Notes under the pieces: generated by a model
What the model saw: the letters and a program-made list of their open reading frames with translations, nothing else
Told to the model about the DNA's origin: nothing
Databases searched by the model: none
Program-made: the position numbers and the translations under genes
Shown here: positions 22,862 to 34,210 of the stretch, piece after piece
Numbering within the stretch: the stretch's first letter is position 1
How the letters are laid out: every line of letters begins with the position of its first letter
Source of the DNA: Caprella mutica
Lineage: Eukaryota; Arthropoda; Malacostraca; Amphipoda; Caprellidae
Length of the DNA: 64,000 nt
Direction of reading: 5' to 3'
Assembly (NCBI GenBank): GCA_947561585.1
Contig: CANNZV010000851.1
Span: 1-64,000 of the forward strand

Positions 22862-24756
22862 TAGTAATGAATGAATTTCCTTCTCCCATATCTTTATACA
22901 TTATTATATTCTATGTTTCACCTTAAAGATTCAAACAAGTTTATTTTACTACGTACACACTCTCCCCTTGCTACAAAACTTGCCTAATTTATTGAAATAG
23001 GTTAACAAGTTGGAGACTATAAGTTTGTAAGAATTAGGCATTTACTTCGAAGTTATTAATTGGAGACATTTAATTCTCGGTATATTTTAGGGCCAATTCT
23101 CAATTGCCGTACGAGGTCAAGTTACCGAATAAAAATCTAAGAGGTAATTATTTATACAGAAGTTGAAGGCAGGTTTGGAATATCAGTTGTGAGTGTTTAA
23201 ATTATGATTTAGTTTTTAATTATTAAAGTGAAGTCAAGAATGTTCACAAAGACAATAGTTAAAAATAAATAAATCCTATAAAATACATATACTTCTAATA
23301 ACTGACATTAGATTACTATATATATTATATTTCTTCAAGTTTTTGTGTAATATAAATCAATAATTAATGTTTTCCGCATATTTTGGCTAAAAGTCATCAA
23401 TATACAAGTATTCGTGTTCCAAAACAAATTGCTTTTTCATCTGAATATTTTTTCAATCGACTGATTTTAATATATTTGAAACAATGAAACGGTTGAAGTT
23501 TCGACTTTGTTTAAATGTACTGACATGACTGATGGATATTGAGAAAAATAGGACGAAGAATCTACCTAACTTGTTTATTGCACGAAATCTTCGCGTGGAA
23601 ACTTAGTTCATTTCGAATTAAGACATATTTGAATGGAATAGATATTCAAGTGATTAGGTATTTATAAAACATAAATTCCTCACAAAAACTTTGAATTCAT
23701 ATTGAATATCGAGGCAGCAATCACCTTCACAATAAATTGTATTGATTACACTCGAAAATATTTCCTCGAGACCCAATATCACCAAACTTTAAAAGAGAAC
23801 TCATATGTTCGAATTCTGATCTGAATTTATCTATAATTAATAGTAATACCAGTTTATATAAGATAATTGTTATAATAACTTATTTTCTCATCCATTGCTA
23901 ATTCAATAATTTAATGGATTTAGGATTATATTTAAATTTAAGTACGTATTATAAATTAATATATATTTTAATAATTGATATTAGTGAGACCCGTAGCCAT
24001 GGCCAGATATTAATATTTTTTCCTTTATAATTATCAAAGGCTTAGGACGGACAGACAGACCATTATTGTAGAACAGTTTCGATCAAAACACTTCACTGTT
24101 TAAATTCAGTTTCTCATAATACTGTTTAACATAGGCTAGTAAACTATGTGATAGAGATATTTTTGAAAATGTTAATTCCAAAATTGAAGGAGTTCTAATG
24201 TGATTTTTTTTATTTAAATACTTATTGTACCGTCGTTATTGACTGCTATTTGTATTTGAAAATAAAATTGATAAATGCAATGACTCGATCATTTTATAAA
24301 TCGAAATAATTTTAGAAATTTACTTTTCAATGCATCGAATTGAGGTGTGTTTTTCTAACTTAAGTAATTTAAGTCTTTCTCATTTTGAAACAAGTGCAAC
24401 AAAATAACTGGTACCTACCCGATGTAGTTAAAAATTATACTGCGGTTAATAGCTAAAAAACATACTCGAGGTTTTTTGAAAGTTTTCTTTGTATGGTTTA
24501 TTCAAATCTAAACAATTGATATCTCTCATTATGTTCTTTTAAAAATTGTAATAAATGGATAACAATAAAAAGATAACTTATGAGAAGACAGACCTGTTTG
24601 TAAATCATTAGGAAACTGGAAATATTAAAAGGAGTAATTCATTTTAACTGAAAGCGTTGAGAAGGTTTTAGAAACTATAAAAAGATGAGATAAATGTTGA
24701 ATGCTTATTAAACATTTTGGTAAGATTGATTTTGGTAAGAATTTAAAATTCATAAT
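22862..24756. other. AT-rich sequence without recognised features
   Basis: About 1.9 kb. A short stretch at 23090-23135 (caattgccgtacgaggtcaa, then gttaccg) resembles 26985-27055, possibly old copies of one repeat. No gene seen. Confidence 0.5.
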
Positions 24757-25306
24757 TACCTTTGCAAATTTGCGTTAGGTCATATTTTACCCGGCATTTA
24801 TTTATTTATCATCTTGTTATTTGCATAACTGAAAAAGTAATCTACCAAATTGCCTGAAATTTGGTGAAACGATTGGTTCATGTCCAGCGACCTGGTCAAA
24901 GGTCAAGGTCATGGTTATCTATAACTCAAAAAGTATTGAACCACATTGCATGAAACTTGGTGGGACGATTGGTCAATATACAGGAACATGTTTGTTAAAT
25001 TTTGGTAGAGATCAGGTTAAAGGTCAAAGATCTAAGTCAAGGCCTTTTAAAACTCAATAACTCAAGAACAGTTCAACACGATTGACTGAAATTTGATGGG
25101 AAGATTGGTCAATGTTCAGAAACCATCTGGTAGAATTTTGGGAACGATCCGGTCACAGGTCAAAGTCATTTATAACTCAATAACTGAAATAGTATTGAAC
25201 CATGTTGCATGAATCTTTGTGGTCATTATTCAGTTACCAGCTTATTAGTTTTTGGGAGAGAATGGGTCAAAGCAGTGGCGGGGATATGTGCTCCACCGTA
25301 ATCTAG
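24757..25306 (+). mobile_element. Helitron-like non-autonomous element, copy 2
   Basis: Same family as 7339-7931 and 63006-63539. Starts at ttacctttgcaaatttgcg and ends at aatCTAG, followed by T as expected for a Helitron insertion between A and T. The 3' hairpin is partly deleted here. The body consists of about 130-bp degenerate repeats. It includes ggtcaaaggtcaaggtca at 24894-24911, a direct repeat of nuclear-receptor half-sites. Confidence 0.65.
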
Positions 25307-25321
25307 TTATGATATTCGATA

Positions 25322-25550
25322 CAGTAGAACATCTCCATAGTGGAGTCCTCTATAGTGAATGAGAGTCATGATTAAGAAATACCCCGTATAATGAACAAAA
25401 TTCGTTTAGTCTGCCATGAACATGGCATCAGTTTTCTTAAACTAATTACAATACATGAAAGACTAAACAAAATTTTACACAATATAGGATAAATCTCTCA
25501 CTCAGGACTCTACATTCACTATAGAGGACTCTACTATTGAGGAGTTCTTA
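25322..25550. mobile_element. pogo-like MITE hairpin
   Basis: Left end after TA: cagtagaacatctccatagt, then ggagtcctctatagtgaatg; the right side carries the inverse (cattcactatagaggactc at 25513-25531, and tattgaggagttctta). The CAGTAGAAC start and CTCTATAGTGAA block fit pogo/Tigger-type ends. The right terminus is slightly truncated. The element is about 230 bp and non-coding. Confidence 0.65.
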
Positions 25551-27841
25551 GGAAAAATAATTTAGATTAATACTTTTTTTCCTACTATCGTTCTTTTTAA
25601 AATTATTAGACAACAATTTCAAAATAAAATATATATAGATCAGTAACTAGAAGATGAAAATAACTTCAACTGTTAAGAAAAATATGAAATTCTGAACTAT
25701 ACCTCTGATTATAATATCATAGTCGCTTTGAGAATTGTGCCTAATCCCAATCCTATCTATATTGTTATGATAAAATCTTAAACTGCCTACTTCATATAAT
25801 TAGGTATTAATTTTCCTTCCAGTATATTATATTAAATTAGTTGATTGTATAATAATAAATTTCATCATTAAAATATACAAATTGTTTTCATTTGTACCTT
25901 CTAGTTTCCTCCCATTTTCTCCATTTAGTGGTTTAATCCATGTTCAGTTCATGTGATCATGTTTATGACATGTTTTGTGAGAGTTTGGGACTCAAAACAA
26001 CTTTATTTTCAATTAAGAAATTAATTAAACGTTTCAAAGGGATGGTTTTTCAAAGCAACTGTGAAAACAATCGAAAAATATTAGGTTGTTTCTAATAATA
26101 TTCATGATCTGACCATTATTAGTATTTGGGAGAATATTATTATTTAATATTTATGATTGATTCAATGTTTTCGATTTATTTCTGTAATTATGTTTTGATG
26201 AGATGAATTTAATTATCACTTATGTTATTGCAAAATGCTAATCATTAATTGCTTTTTAATATCATAAGTCGTTCAATATTAACAAATAATTGCTGAAATG
26301 TATCAAATAATCATTAATCATTTATGTATATTTATTAACGACTCACAGATACAAAATAACAGGAAATGCAAGTTATTTTAACCACATATCTCCTGTGCAC
26401 CTTTACAGTGCCAAATCGCAGGCAATACAAGTTATTTTAACCACATATCTCCTGTGCACCTTTGCAGTGCCAAATAATCTCTCATCCGCTCTCAGTCTTT
26501 CTATTTCCTCCTTTGAACTTTACCAACTAAGTAAATAATTCCTATGCGATTTCAGGGCAAAGATTTAGGGACACTGTCCAGAAAAAAAAAACTTTACCAC
26601 TTTTCAGTACAAATGATCTGGCAAATATATTAGAGAAATGGCTTGGAGAAAATTTATTGACTTTAAATAGGGAACTGTTGACTTATTCTGAAATAGAATA
26701 CTTGGAGAATTGCAAATATTTTATTTTACTTCATAATTGAAACAGAATAAATACATATTTAATGTAGAGAAGTGTTATGAATAAACTAATGAATATGTTT
26801 TTTGAGATATATAATATTTCATAGGAAATGAATGATGGAGTGAAATATTTTTTTTGTAAATTGATCGTGAATAACTATATACAAAAATACATATTCAGAT
26901 AATATGACAATTCGTATGAATGACTTTTTAAATTAACCCTGTGTTGCATATTGGTACCAAAGTGACTATTTACTATTTATTTTAATAGGGTAACTACTCA
27001 ATTATCGTATTTGCTCACAGTTACCGTGCAAGGTGTGATAACGTGAGTCTTTTGCCAATCTGAATGTTGAAAATAAATTCTTAACCTATCATGACGTTGC
27101 ACATAAAGTGGATATTGTTTGATACATTGTGTGGAAATTTGATTCAGTGATGGGAAACAAGTTATCTAAGCCAGTAGCAGTGCCACTTGAACACAATGTC
27201 TGAAGATTTGGTGCCAGTTGAGCTGAGGGAAAAATATTTTACTTGTTTGCTACATAATATTATAAATGGAGAGGATTGAACACTATTGATTCGTTCTAAA
27301 CAACCGGTAGCTATATAGAATTCAATACAATTCAATTTTTTCTCAAAGATTTTCTTAATATCTATGACTTAAAGCATATTGTCACAACTCTAATAATAAT
27401 CATTAGGGTGGCAATTGAACTCTGAATAAAGATCTGAAGTAGCTTAAGTGTAATAATATTTAGCTAATATGTAAATTGAATAAATTGTTGAATAAATTGT
27501 TTGATACATTGTGTGGAAATTAACAATTAAGGCGCAATGGATTATTCAATCAATTAAAAATAGGTGATCTTCACACAATGTGCATCATTAATTAAAAAGA
27601 TCATCTTACGATATGTAAGTTTCACCTAATTTCAGAAGTTAGTCTTTAATTTGTTTGGTAATTCTCTGTTGGCTGAAGTTGTGGTGTACTTCGAGTCTAA
27701 AAATAGTGATGGAATGAAGCACATGGAAAGTTAATAGTAAATAATACGAGATATAGGATTAATTAATTAATGATATTTTACGGTTGTGAATTAAATATTC
27801 AGTTATAATACTCCTAAATTAAAGTAAGTGGTAGATAGATC
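25551..27841. other. AT-rich sequence; one 59-bp tandem duplication
   Basis: About 2.3 kb with no gene. At 26361-26470 a 59-bp segment (aagttattttaaccacatat, ctcctgtgcacctttacagt) is present twice in tandem with few differences. Confidence 0.55.
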
Positions 27842-27960
27842 CTTTACCAGATATTTGACATTCATCACAATAATAAAAGACTATCTCTTCTGTAAAAGAC
27901 ATTCATTACAATAAGAAAAGAAATCTCTTCTGCAAGAGACATTCATTACAATAATAAAAG
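27842..27960. repeat. 41-bp satellite, left part (before the Penelope-like insertion)
   Basis: Nearly three units of the 41-bp satellite (acattcattacaataataa, aagactatctcttctgcaaga). The array stops abruptly after aataataaaag and resumes at 28839 with the same 11 bases. Confidence 0.92.
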
Positions 27961-27978
27961 TCATTTTTTAGAAATAAT

Positions 27979-28577
27979 GGTTTTTGTACTAATTTTTTAG
28001 AAAAACAGATTAACAAATGTTTAGCCAAATTTTCAAAACAATCAAATAATCAACCAGAGTCACCTACCAGCACGGACGATATATTTTATGTTTCTCTTCC
28101 ATATTTCGGAAAGCAATCTGAAAATTTAAAACATGACATTTTAAAAGTTTTTAATAAGTTTTTTCCATCTGTTTCTTTTAAAGTAGTTTTAGTTAACAAA
28201 TTTACAATAGGGTCATTTTTTAATTTCAAAGAAAAGCTTCCGCTTTGCATGCTCTCTTCCGTTGTGTATCACTTTAGTTGCGGGCAGTGCCCGCTGATTA
28301 CGTGGGCATGACGTCACGTAATCTTTATATGCGGATAGCAGAGCATGCAGGGCGGAGCTATAGAACCAATAATATTTTAGCATCTCCACCTCATTCTTCC
28401 ATTAGAGACCATACTGAACAGTGTAATAGTGCAATTTCCATAGATAATTTTAAGATTTTAAACTCTACCTCAAATAGTTCAGACTTAAAAATTTTAGAAT
28501 CTCTTTGCATTTTTAAAAGCAAACCTTCATTAAACCTCCAGAATAGTTCATTCCCTCTTTTAATTGTAGATAGCTGA
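27979..28577 (+). pseudogene. Penelope-like element protein, C-terminal GIY-YIG endonuclease, frameshifted
   Basis: The C-terminal end of a Penelope-like polyprotein: the region after the reverse transcriptase followed by a GIY-YIG endonuclease, which nicks target DNA. The first frame (27979-28311) reads through YVSLPYFGKQSENLKHDIL to SSVVYHFSCGQC, giving the GIY-like VVY strand and a Cys pair. A frameshift at about 28288 moves to the second frame (to 28577), which continues ADYVGMTSRNLYMRIAEHAG, giving the YIG-like YVG, the conserved Arg and the E-H of the active region. A stop follows at 28575. The reverse transcriptase is missing. This is a dead copy. A LINE is excluded by the GIY-YIG signature. 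Confidence 0.85.
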
Positions 28578-28716
28578 TTTTTACCTTTTTTTTATATTGT
28601 TTTTTTTTTATTATCTTCATTTTATCATTTCTCTTTCACTTTTTAATTTTTTGATCTTTTCTTTTATCTCCAATAAATTTTGTATAACTTTTTTAAACTC
28701 ATTACAGATGCATTCT

Positions 28717-28750
28717 TTGATAGTGATTCATGTACTGAATCGAAACGTCA
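28717..28750 (+). ncRNA. possible hammerhead-ribozyme remnant
   Basis: ttgatagt is followed by a perfect 6-bp stem, gattca (28725-28730) with tgaatc (28736-28741), then gaaac and gtc. Hammerhead ribozymes are established in Penelope-like elements and have the order CTGATGA, stem, GAAAC. Here the first core is imperfect (ttgatagt), so at best it is a damaged copy. Confidence 0.35.
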
Positions 28751-28838
28751 GATTTTATAAACTATGAAAATTTTAACTTTGTTTTTAGCCTTCTCCTTCA
28801 TTTTAAAATTGTGCAGAATTCCTGTAAATTTTATTCAA

Positions 28839-30432
28839 AATAATAAAAGACTATCTCTTCTGTAAGAGACATTCATTATGATGATAAAAGAATATCTCTT
28901 CTGCGAGAGACATTCATTACAATAATAAAAGACTATCTCTTCTGCAAGAGACATTCATTACAATAATAAAAGACTATCTCTTCTGCAAGAGACATTCATT
29001 ACGATAATAAAAGACTATCTCTTCTGTAAGAGACATTCATTACGATAATAAAAGACTATCTCTTCTGCAAGAGACATTCATTACAATAATAAAAGACTAT
29101 CTCTTCTGCAAGAGACATTCATTACGATAATAAAAGACTATCTCTTTTGCAAGAGACATTCATTACGATAATAAAAGACTATCTCTTCTGCAAGGGACAT
29201 TCATTACAATAATAAAAGACTATCTCTTCTGCAAGAGACATTCATTACGATAATAAAAGACTATCTCTTCTGCAAGAGACATTCATTACGATAATAAAAG
29301 ACTATCTCTTCTGCAAGAGACATTCATTACAATAATAAAAGACTATCTCTTCTGCAAGGGACATTCATTACAATAATAAAAGACTATCTCTTCTGTAAGA
29401 GACATTCATTACGATAATAAAAGACTATCTCTTCTGCAAGAGACATTCATTACAATAATAAAAGACTATCTCTTCTGCAAGAGACATTCATTACGATAAT
29501 AAAAGACTATCTCTTCTGCAAGAGACATTCATTACGATAATAAAAGACTATCTCTTCTGCAAGAGACATTCATTACGATAATAAAAGACTGTCTATTCTG
29601 TAAGAGACATTCATTACGATAATAAAAGACTATCTCTTCTGCAAGAGACATTCATTACAATAATAAAAGACTATCTCTTCTGCAAGGGACATTCATTACA
29701 ATAATAAAAGACTATCTCTTCTGTGAGAGACATTCATTACAATAACAAAAGACTATCTCTTGTGCAAGAGACATTCATTACAATAATCAAAGACTATCTC
29801 TTCTGCAAGAGACATTCATTACAATAATAAAAGACTATCTCTTCTGTAAGAGACATTCATTACAATAATAAAAGACTATCTCTTCTGCAAGAGACATTCA
29901 TTACAATAAGAAAAGACTATCTCTTCTGCAAGGGACATTCATTACAATAATAAAAGACTATCTCTTGTGCAAGAGACATTCATTACAATAATCAAAGACT
30001 ATCTCTTCTGCAAGAGACATTCATTACAATAATAAAAGACTATCTCTTCTGTAAGAGACATTCATTACAATAATAAAAGACTATCTCTTCTGCAAGAGAC
30101 ATTCATTACAATAATAAAAGACTATCTCTTCTGCAAGGGACATTCATTACAATAATAAAAGACTATCTCTTCTGTGAGAGACATTCATTACAATAATAAA
30201 AGACTATCTCTTGTGCAAGAGACATTCATTACAATAATAAAAGACTATCTCTTCTGCAAGGGACATTCATTACAATAATAAAAGACTATCTCTTCTGTGA
30301 GAGACATTCATTACAATAATAAAAGACTATCTCTTGTGCAAGAGACATTCATTACAATAATCAAAGACTATCTCTTCTGCAAGAGACATTCATTACAATA
30401 ATAAAAGACTATCTCTTCTGTAAGAGACACTC
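28839..30432. repeat. 41-bp satellite, main array, about 39 copies
   Basis: Head-to-tail 41-bp units. Diagnostic variants (caaggg, gtgaga, gtgcaag, aatcaaag, gataat) recur in the same order several times, for example the caaggg variant near 29191, 29354, 29684, 29928, 30134 and 30256 at multiples of 41 bp. That points to amplification of multi-unit blocks. With 27842-27960 the array totals about 42 copies. Confidence 0.97.
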
Positions 30433-31604
30433 AATATAAGGAAAGGAACCCTATATGGAACAGACAGGAAATATGAAGATAAATATTCCACTAGTAGGAA
30501 TTAATTTAATTCATAGTCATTAATTTAGTAAATAAATTAATTATTCAACTGTTCATTTTCTTGCAATATTTATATAATAAAATTACCGGATATTAATTGA
30601 ATATTGATTACAAGATCAAATAGTAAGTTAATAATTACCCAGATTTAAACGGTCATTAAGTTTGCAGAGTAATATTGTGATGATTGATTAATGTGTATAT
30701 TATCAATGCAATTTAACTTTAAATGTATATTTCTTTAGATTAATTAGTTTATTTGAAAGTTATGATAGGAACAGCGAAGATTATGGAGGGGCCGCCCTTA
30801 ATCTTCTATGAATAGGTAATCACAGACGGAAACGTAAGTTATTTCGAACGATTCGAAATGTACTCCAATACGAAAATCATATTTAATTCATGACTATTAA
30901 TCACGATCTATCAGAGAAAAGATCACTGCATGACGCCAATTTATCAAATCACAGATTTTTAATCTACTATATTTTTCAAATTTAATGATTTGTCTTCCTG
31001 TAGGCTGATCAATAATTATAGAATATCTACTTGCATTATAATTAGTAAAGCACAATTTTTTAAATTTATATTTATTTAGTGTCAACCAATCCCTACTGAT
31101 ACCCTCTCCTTCGACTGTACAATGTACATCATGTTTATATAAATTATATATAAAAAACATATTAATTTTATATTAAAACTCTCCTCAGTCTAGTGGTTTC
31201 ATATCGTTCCTAACAGACACTCCTACAAACCTCTCTCTCTCTCTTTTCTTAATGTTTGAACTTCTGGAAGAAAATTAAACACTGCCAATCCGATTGTAGA
31301 AAAGATTTGGAGAAGATGAAGTGAATGAGTTGGTTTATGAGATCTGTACGAACGAATGATTGGGAAAATATATCCTGATATTGAGTCCAGAAACTGTGTA
31401 ATCTACAGGTTATCTTCGCAAATAATCATACTTCTTTTTGTGATTTTAAATTGATGAATAATGTTTATTTATAACTAAATACGAGGTTTAATTGACACAT
31501 TGTTTGATAGAGGATAGATATAAAACTAATTAGATGCATGTAGAAAAGTATAAAAATCGAGAAATTTATAATTGACTGATCGTCTACTCTGAGAATTATG
31601 AAGG
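30433..31604. other. AT-rich sequence; one dispersed-monomer copy
   Basis: No gene. At 30770-30812 is a short inverted pair, aagatta to taatctt, around gaggggccgccc; its right half (ttaatcttctatg) belongs to the dispersed monomer family described at 31605-31718. The 87-codon minus frame at 30897-31160 is unrecognised. Confidence 0.5.
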
Positions 31605-31718
31605 TTCCCTTGTGAATCTTCTATGGCCCAACCATACCTCCCTCTATTAGTCAATGAAAGTTTAAATGTAGTACCCTCTTTATCTTCTATGGCCGCACCA
31701 TAATTTTCTCTCATGCTA
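31605..31718. repeat. dispersed single copies of a 36-bp-type repeat unit
   Basis: Two copies (about 31605-31640 and 31680-31718) of a motif with consensus taatcttctatggccccacc followed by ataattttctctc. Related single copies lie at 30798, 36312, 41471 and 45558. Reverse-complemented, the motif aligns with the diverged last unit of the 36-bp minisatellite at 2640-2675 and, more weakly, with its standard unit. The same unit thus exists both as a tandem array and as scattered monomers. Confidence 0.6.
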
Positions 31719-33662
31719 TTATAAAATGGTCTAATACGGTAAATATTGATAGTTTTGTGCAGTGAACTATCATAATTTCAAACGTTTTGTCTATTTCTAT
31801 AATTTTGATCAAAATCGGAATGAAATTAATCATTCCAATAATTATAAATATTATTATGCGCATAAATATGTGTAATATCTTACCACTGAATCCAATGTTA
31901 CTGATACTAAAATTAATTAGGCTGATGCCATTAATTTTAGTCGAGTGTTTGAATATTCCTGGAATATTACATGGAGCATATTAACGATAAAATAAATATA
32001 GAATTATAAACACTGTATCAATTATTAACATTGCCAATTTTAATCAGCTCAATTAATGATAATTATTGAAAATGATACAGTGTATTTTAGTTTGATTTCT
32101 AAGTTTAATAAGTAATCATGAACTTTCTACAGTTACATTATAACAGTTACAGTATAACATAACTACAGTTTGATTCATTAAGTAATAAACTCCATAAATT
32201 TAGGAATATTGAATCATATTTATCTTTGATTTTACTTAGAGTTACTTTTTGAAGCTGATATAAAATTCAAATTGAAATAATTATAACTTAGTGAATCGTC
32301 TATTAGTTTTATTAGTATCCAAAGAGAATGTTATTGAGGGAAATGAGAAGATGACAACCATCCATCTCCATTACATTTAAGTGTTCAATATTATTGCATA
32401 ATATATACACAAATTACAGGGACTATCTAATTTCCCAGTATTCAAACTAACTAATTTTCCAATCGCCAGAGAATCACCGCAAAGATCAGAGACTGAATAC
32501 TCTCTAACTATCATCAGCGTATTTTTAAATAACTGCCTCAGCATGAATATCACCAATTACACAACATAATGAGGCACTTCATGAAAGTGTATCTCAATGA
32601 TGAGTAATTACTCAATTACTTGTTTTTATTTGTTAATGTAACTTCTTGAAGGAACTTTCGAATTAATGAGGCCAGCCCAGGTAAGAAATTGAAGCCGGGG
32701 ATGCGGAGGCAATTGGTAGGTCCAATAGAGGCCCGATACTTTTTCACTGCTCCTATGTTTGATTTAGTACCATGTTATATTTGGTCTGAAGTTATTAAGT
32801 AAACGAATTATACACTTCAATATTAGATGAAATATACAGCCAGTATCAAAATTTTACCATGCTCTTTTACTCTTATCTGAAGTGAAAAAGAATGGTAAAA
32901 ACATATAAATCATAAAAATATCATCATACCTCGCGGATGTATTTCAAATTATTCCTCAGGGGAATTCTAGACAATCTCTTTAAACGCTTTATGACCAACT
33001 TAGCAGAATGGTTAAAACGTTTTAAAGTTACAAAGGCTTATACCATGAAAAATAAAATATAGTTAGGACTTATAGGCCAGTAGGTGAAGTTCCAATTTTA
33101 TCTTTAGTACATCATAATTTTCTCTATAAATCGGAATTTTCCTTTGGCAAGCTGACAAAGTTTTGACCATTGTTCCGTATTTCCATGAAAACTAAAGAGA
33201 GAGTTTTAGGTGAATTTCTTCAGTGACATTTAATATTTCGAACCTCCAATTTGTTGATCTCGGCAAAATATGAAAATAATAGGCATTATCTTTGCTTGTA
33301 TCAAAAGCCATCTATTATATCTAATAAGATATAATCATATAGAAATATATATTCAACAATTTTTTTCTTTTACTGTTTAGGGATTATTGTATTTTTATAT
33401 CAACTTCTACCATATTTAATGGTACTTTAAAAACAAACAATTTTTCATTCAAGTTGAATTAATCATTTGTATATTTTCCTGGAATAATTATTTAATTGTT
33501 CAACAGTAATTGGTTGAGCAATATGATAATTTTCCGTTTCTTAATAAAAAGAAAGCTATTTGGTTGTCATGTTATGAGAAGATGTGCTCCTAAAAAAAGT
33601 GAAGGCCAATGAACTTTTATCATTCACGAATTGAATTAGAATGTAGATTTTTGATGATTCAA
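31719..33662. other. AT-rich sequence without recognised features
   Basis: About 1.9 kb with no array and no convincing frame. The 65-codon frame at 31787-31984 is Ile/Leu-rich, as expected by chance. Confidence 0.5.
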
Positions 33663-34206
33663 CCCTAATGAGTTTGACATATGTTTTCTAAGCAAATTCT
33701 TTTTAAATAACTTTATATCTATCTTGTAATTCCTTTAAACCTATTGGCCTCTCTTGACTTTTGTCCTACATAAATTCCAAATATATATTTATATTTAATA
33801 GTAAAATTTTTTTATGTATCGACGTAAATCACAAAGATTAGGAAATTAATTGTAATGTGGTGACGTGTGGCACGTCGAAATGCAGCCGGGTTCCCGCTAA
33901 TCACGCTACAGTCCACATTTTCATGGATAACAGATAACAGACACATGCGCGATCTATGATTGGGTCACACTCCACCCAATCCCAGCTCTGCTCTCTCAAT
34001 TGCCAATGTCTTATGTACCTATGTATTTATTTTTCCTTATATGTTCGATATTTTCTCTTGAAATTTGGTACTCACCAATTTATATATATATAATATTATA
34101 TATACTACTAACAACTTGTAAAAAATATAAATTATAACTCAGACATGTATTTTTTAAAAACATAGTCGAACCTTCCGGTACATCCTGATAGTCAAACTCA
34201 TTATGG
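33663..34206. mobile_element. TTAA MITE family 1, copy 1 (piggyBac-type)
   Basis: The ends are CCCTAATGAGTTTGAC and the inverse (gtcaaactcattatgg). The right flank is TTAA; the left is TCAA, apparently mutated. Copies 2 and 3 are at 45927-46415 and 57882-58407. Shared internal blocks include attccaaatatat, cgtaaatca, ggtcacactccacccaat, cagctctgctc and ttgccaatgtctta. TTAA duplication and CCC ends are established for piggyBac-group elements. Confidence 0.85.
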
Positions 34207-34210
34207 TTAA

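Larger units (their letters stand above)
27961..28838 (+). mobile_element. 5'-truncated Penelope-like retroelement inserted in the satellite
   Basis: 878 bp of non-satellite sequence inside the 41-bp array, bounded by an 11-bp duplication AATAATAAAAG (27950-27960, 28839-28849). It carries the end of the element's protein (27979-28577) and a T-rich 3' region. The 5' truncation fits target-primed reverse transcription. A small hairpin with gaaac in the 3' region may be a hammerhead remnant (28717-28750). Confidence 0.85.

Noticed and set aside
28839..30432. Possible CRISPR-like array
   Set aside because: Units are contiguous 41-bp copies with no unique spacers, in a eukaryotic context; the same holds for the 53-, 40- and 38-bp arrays.
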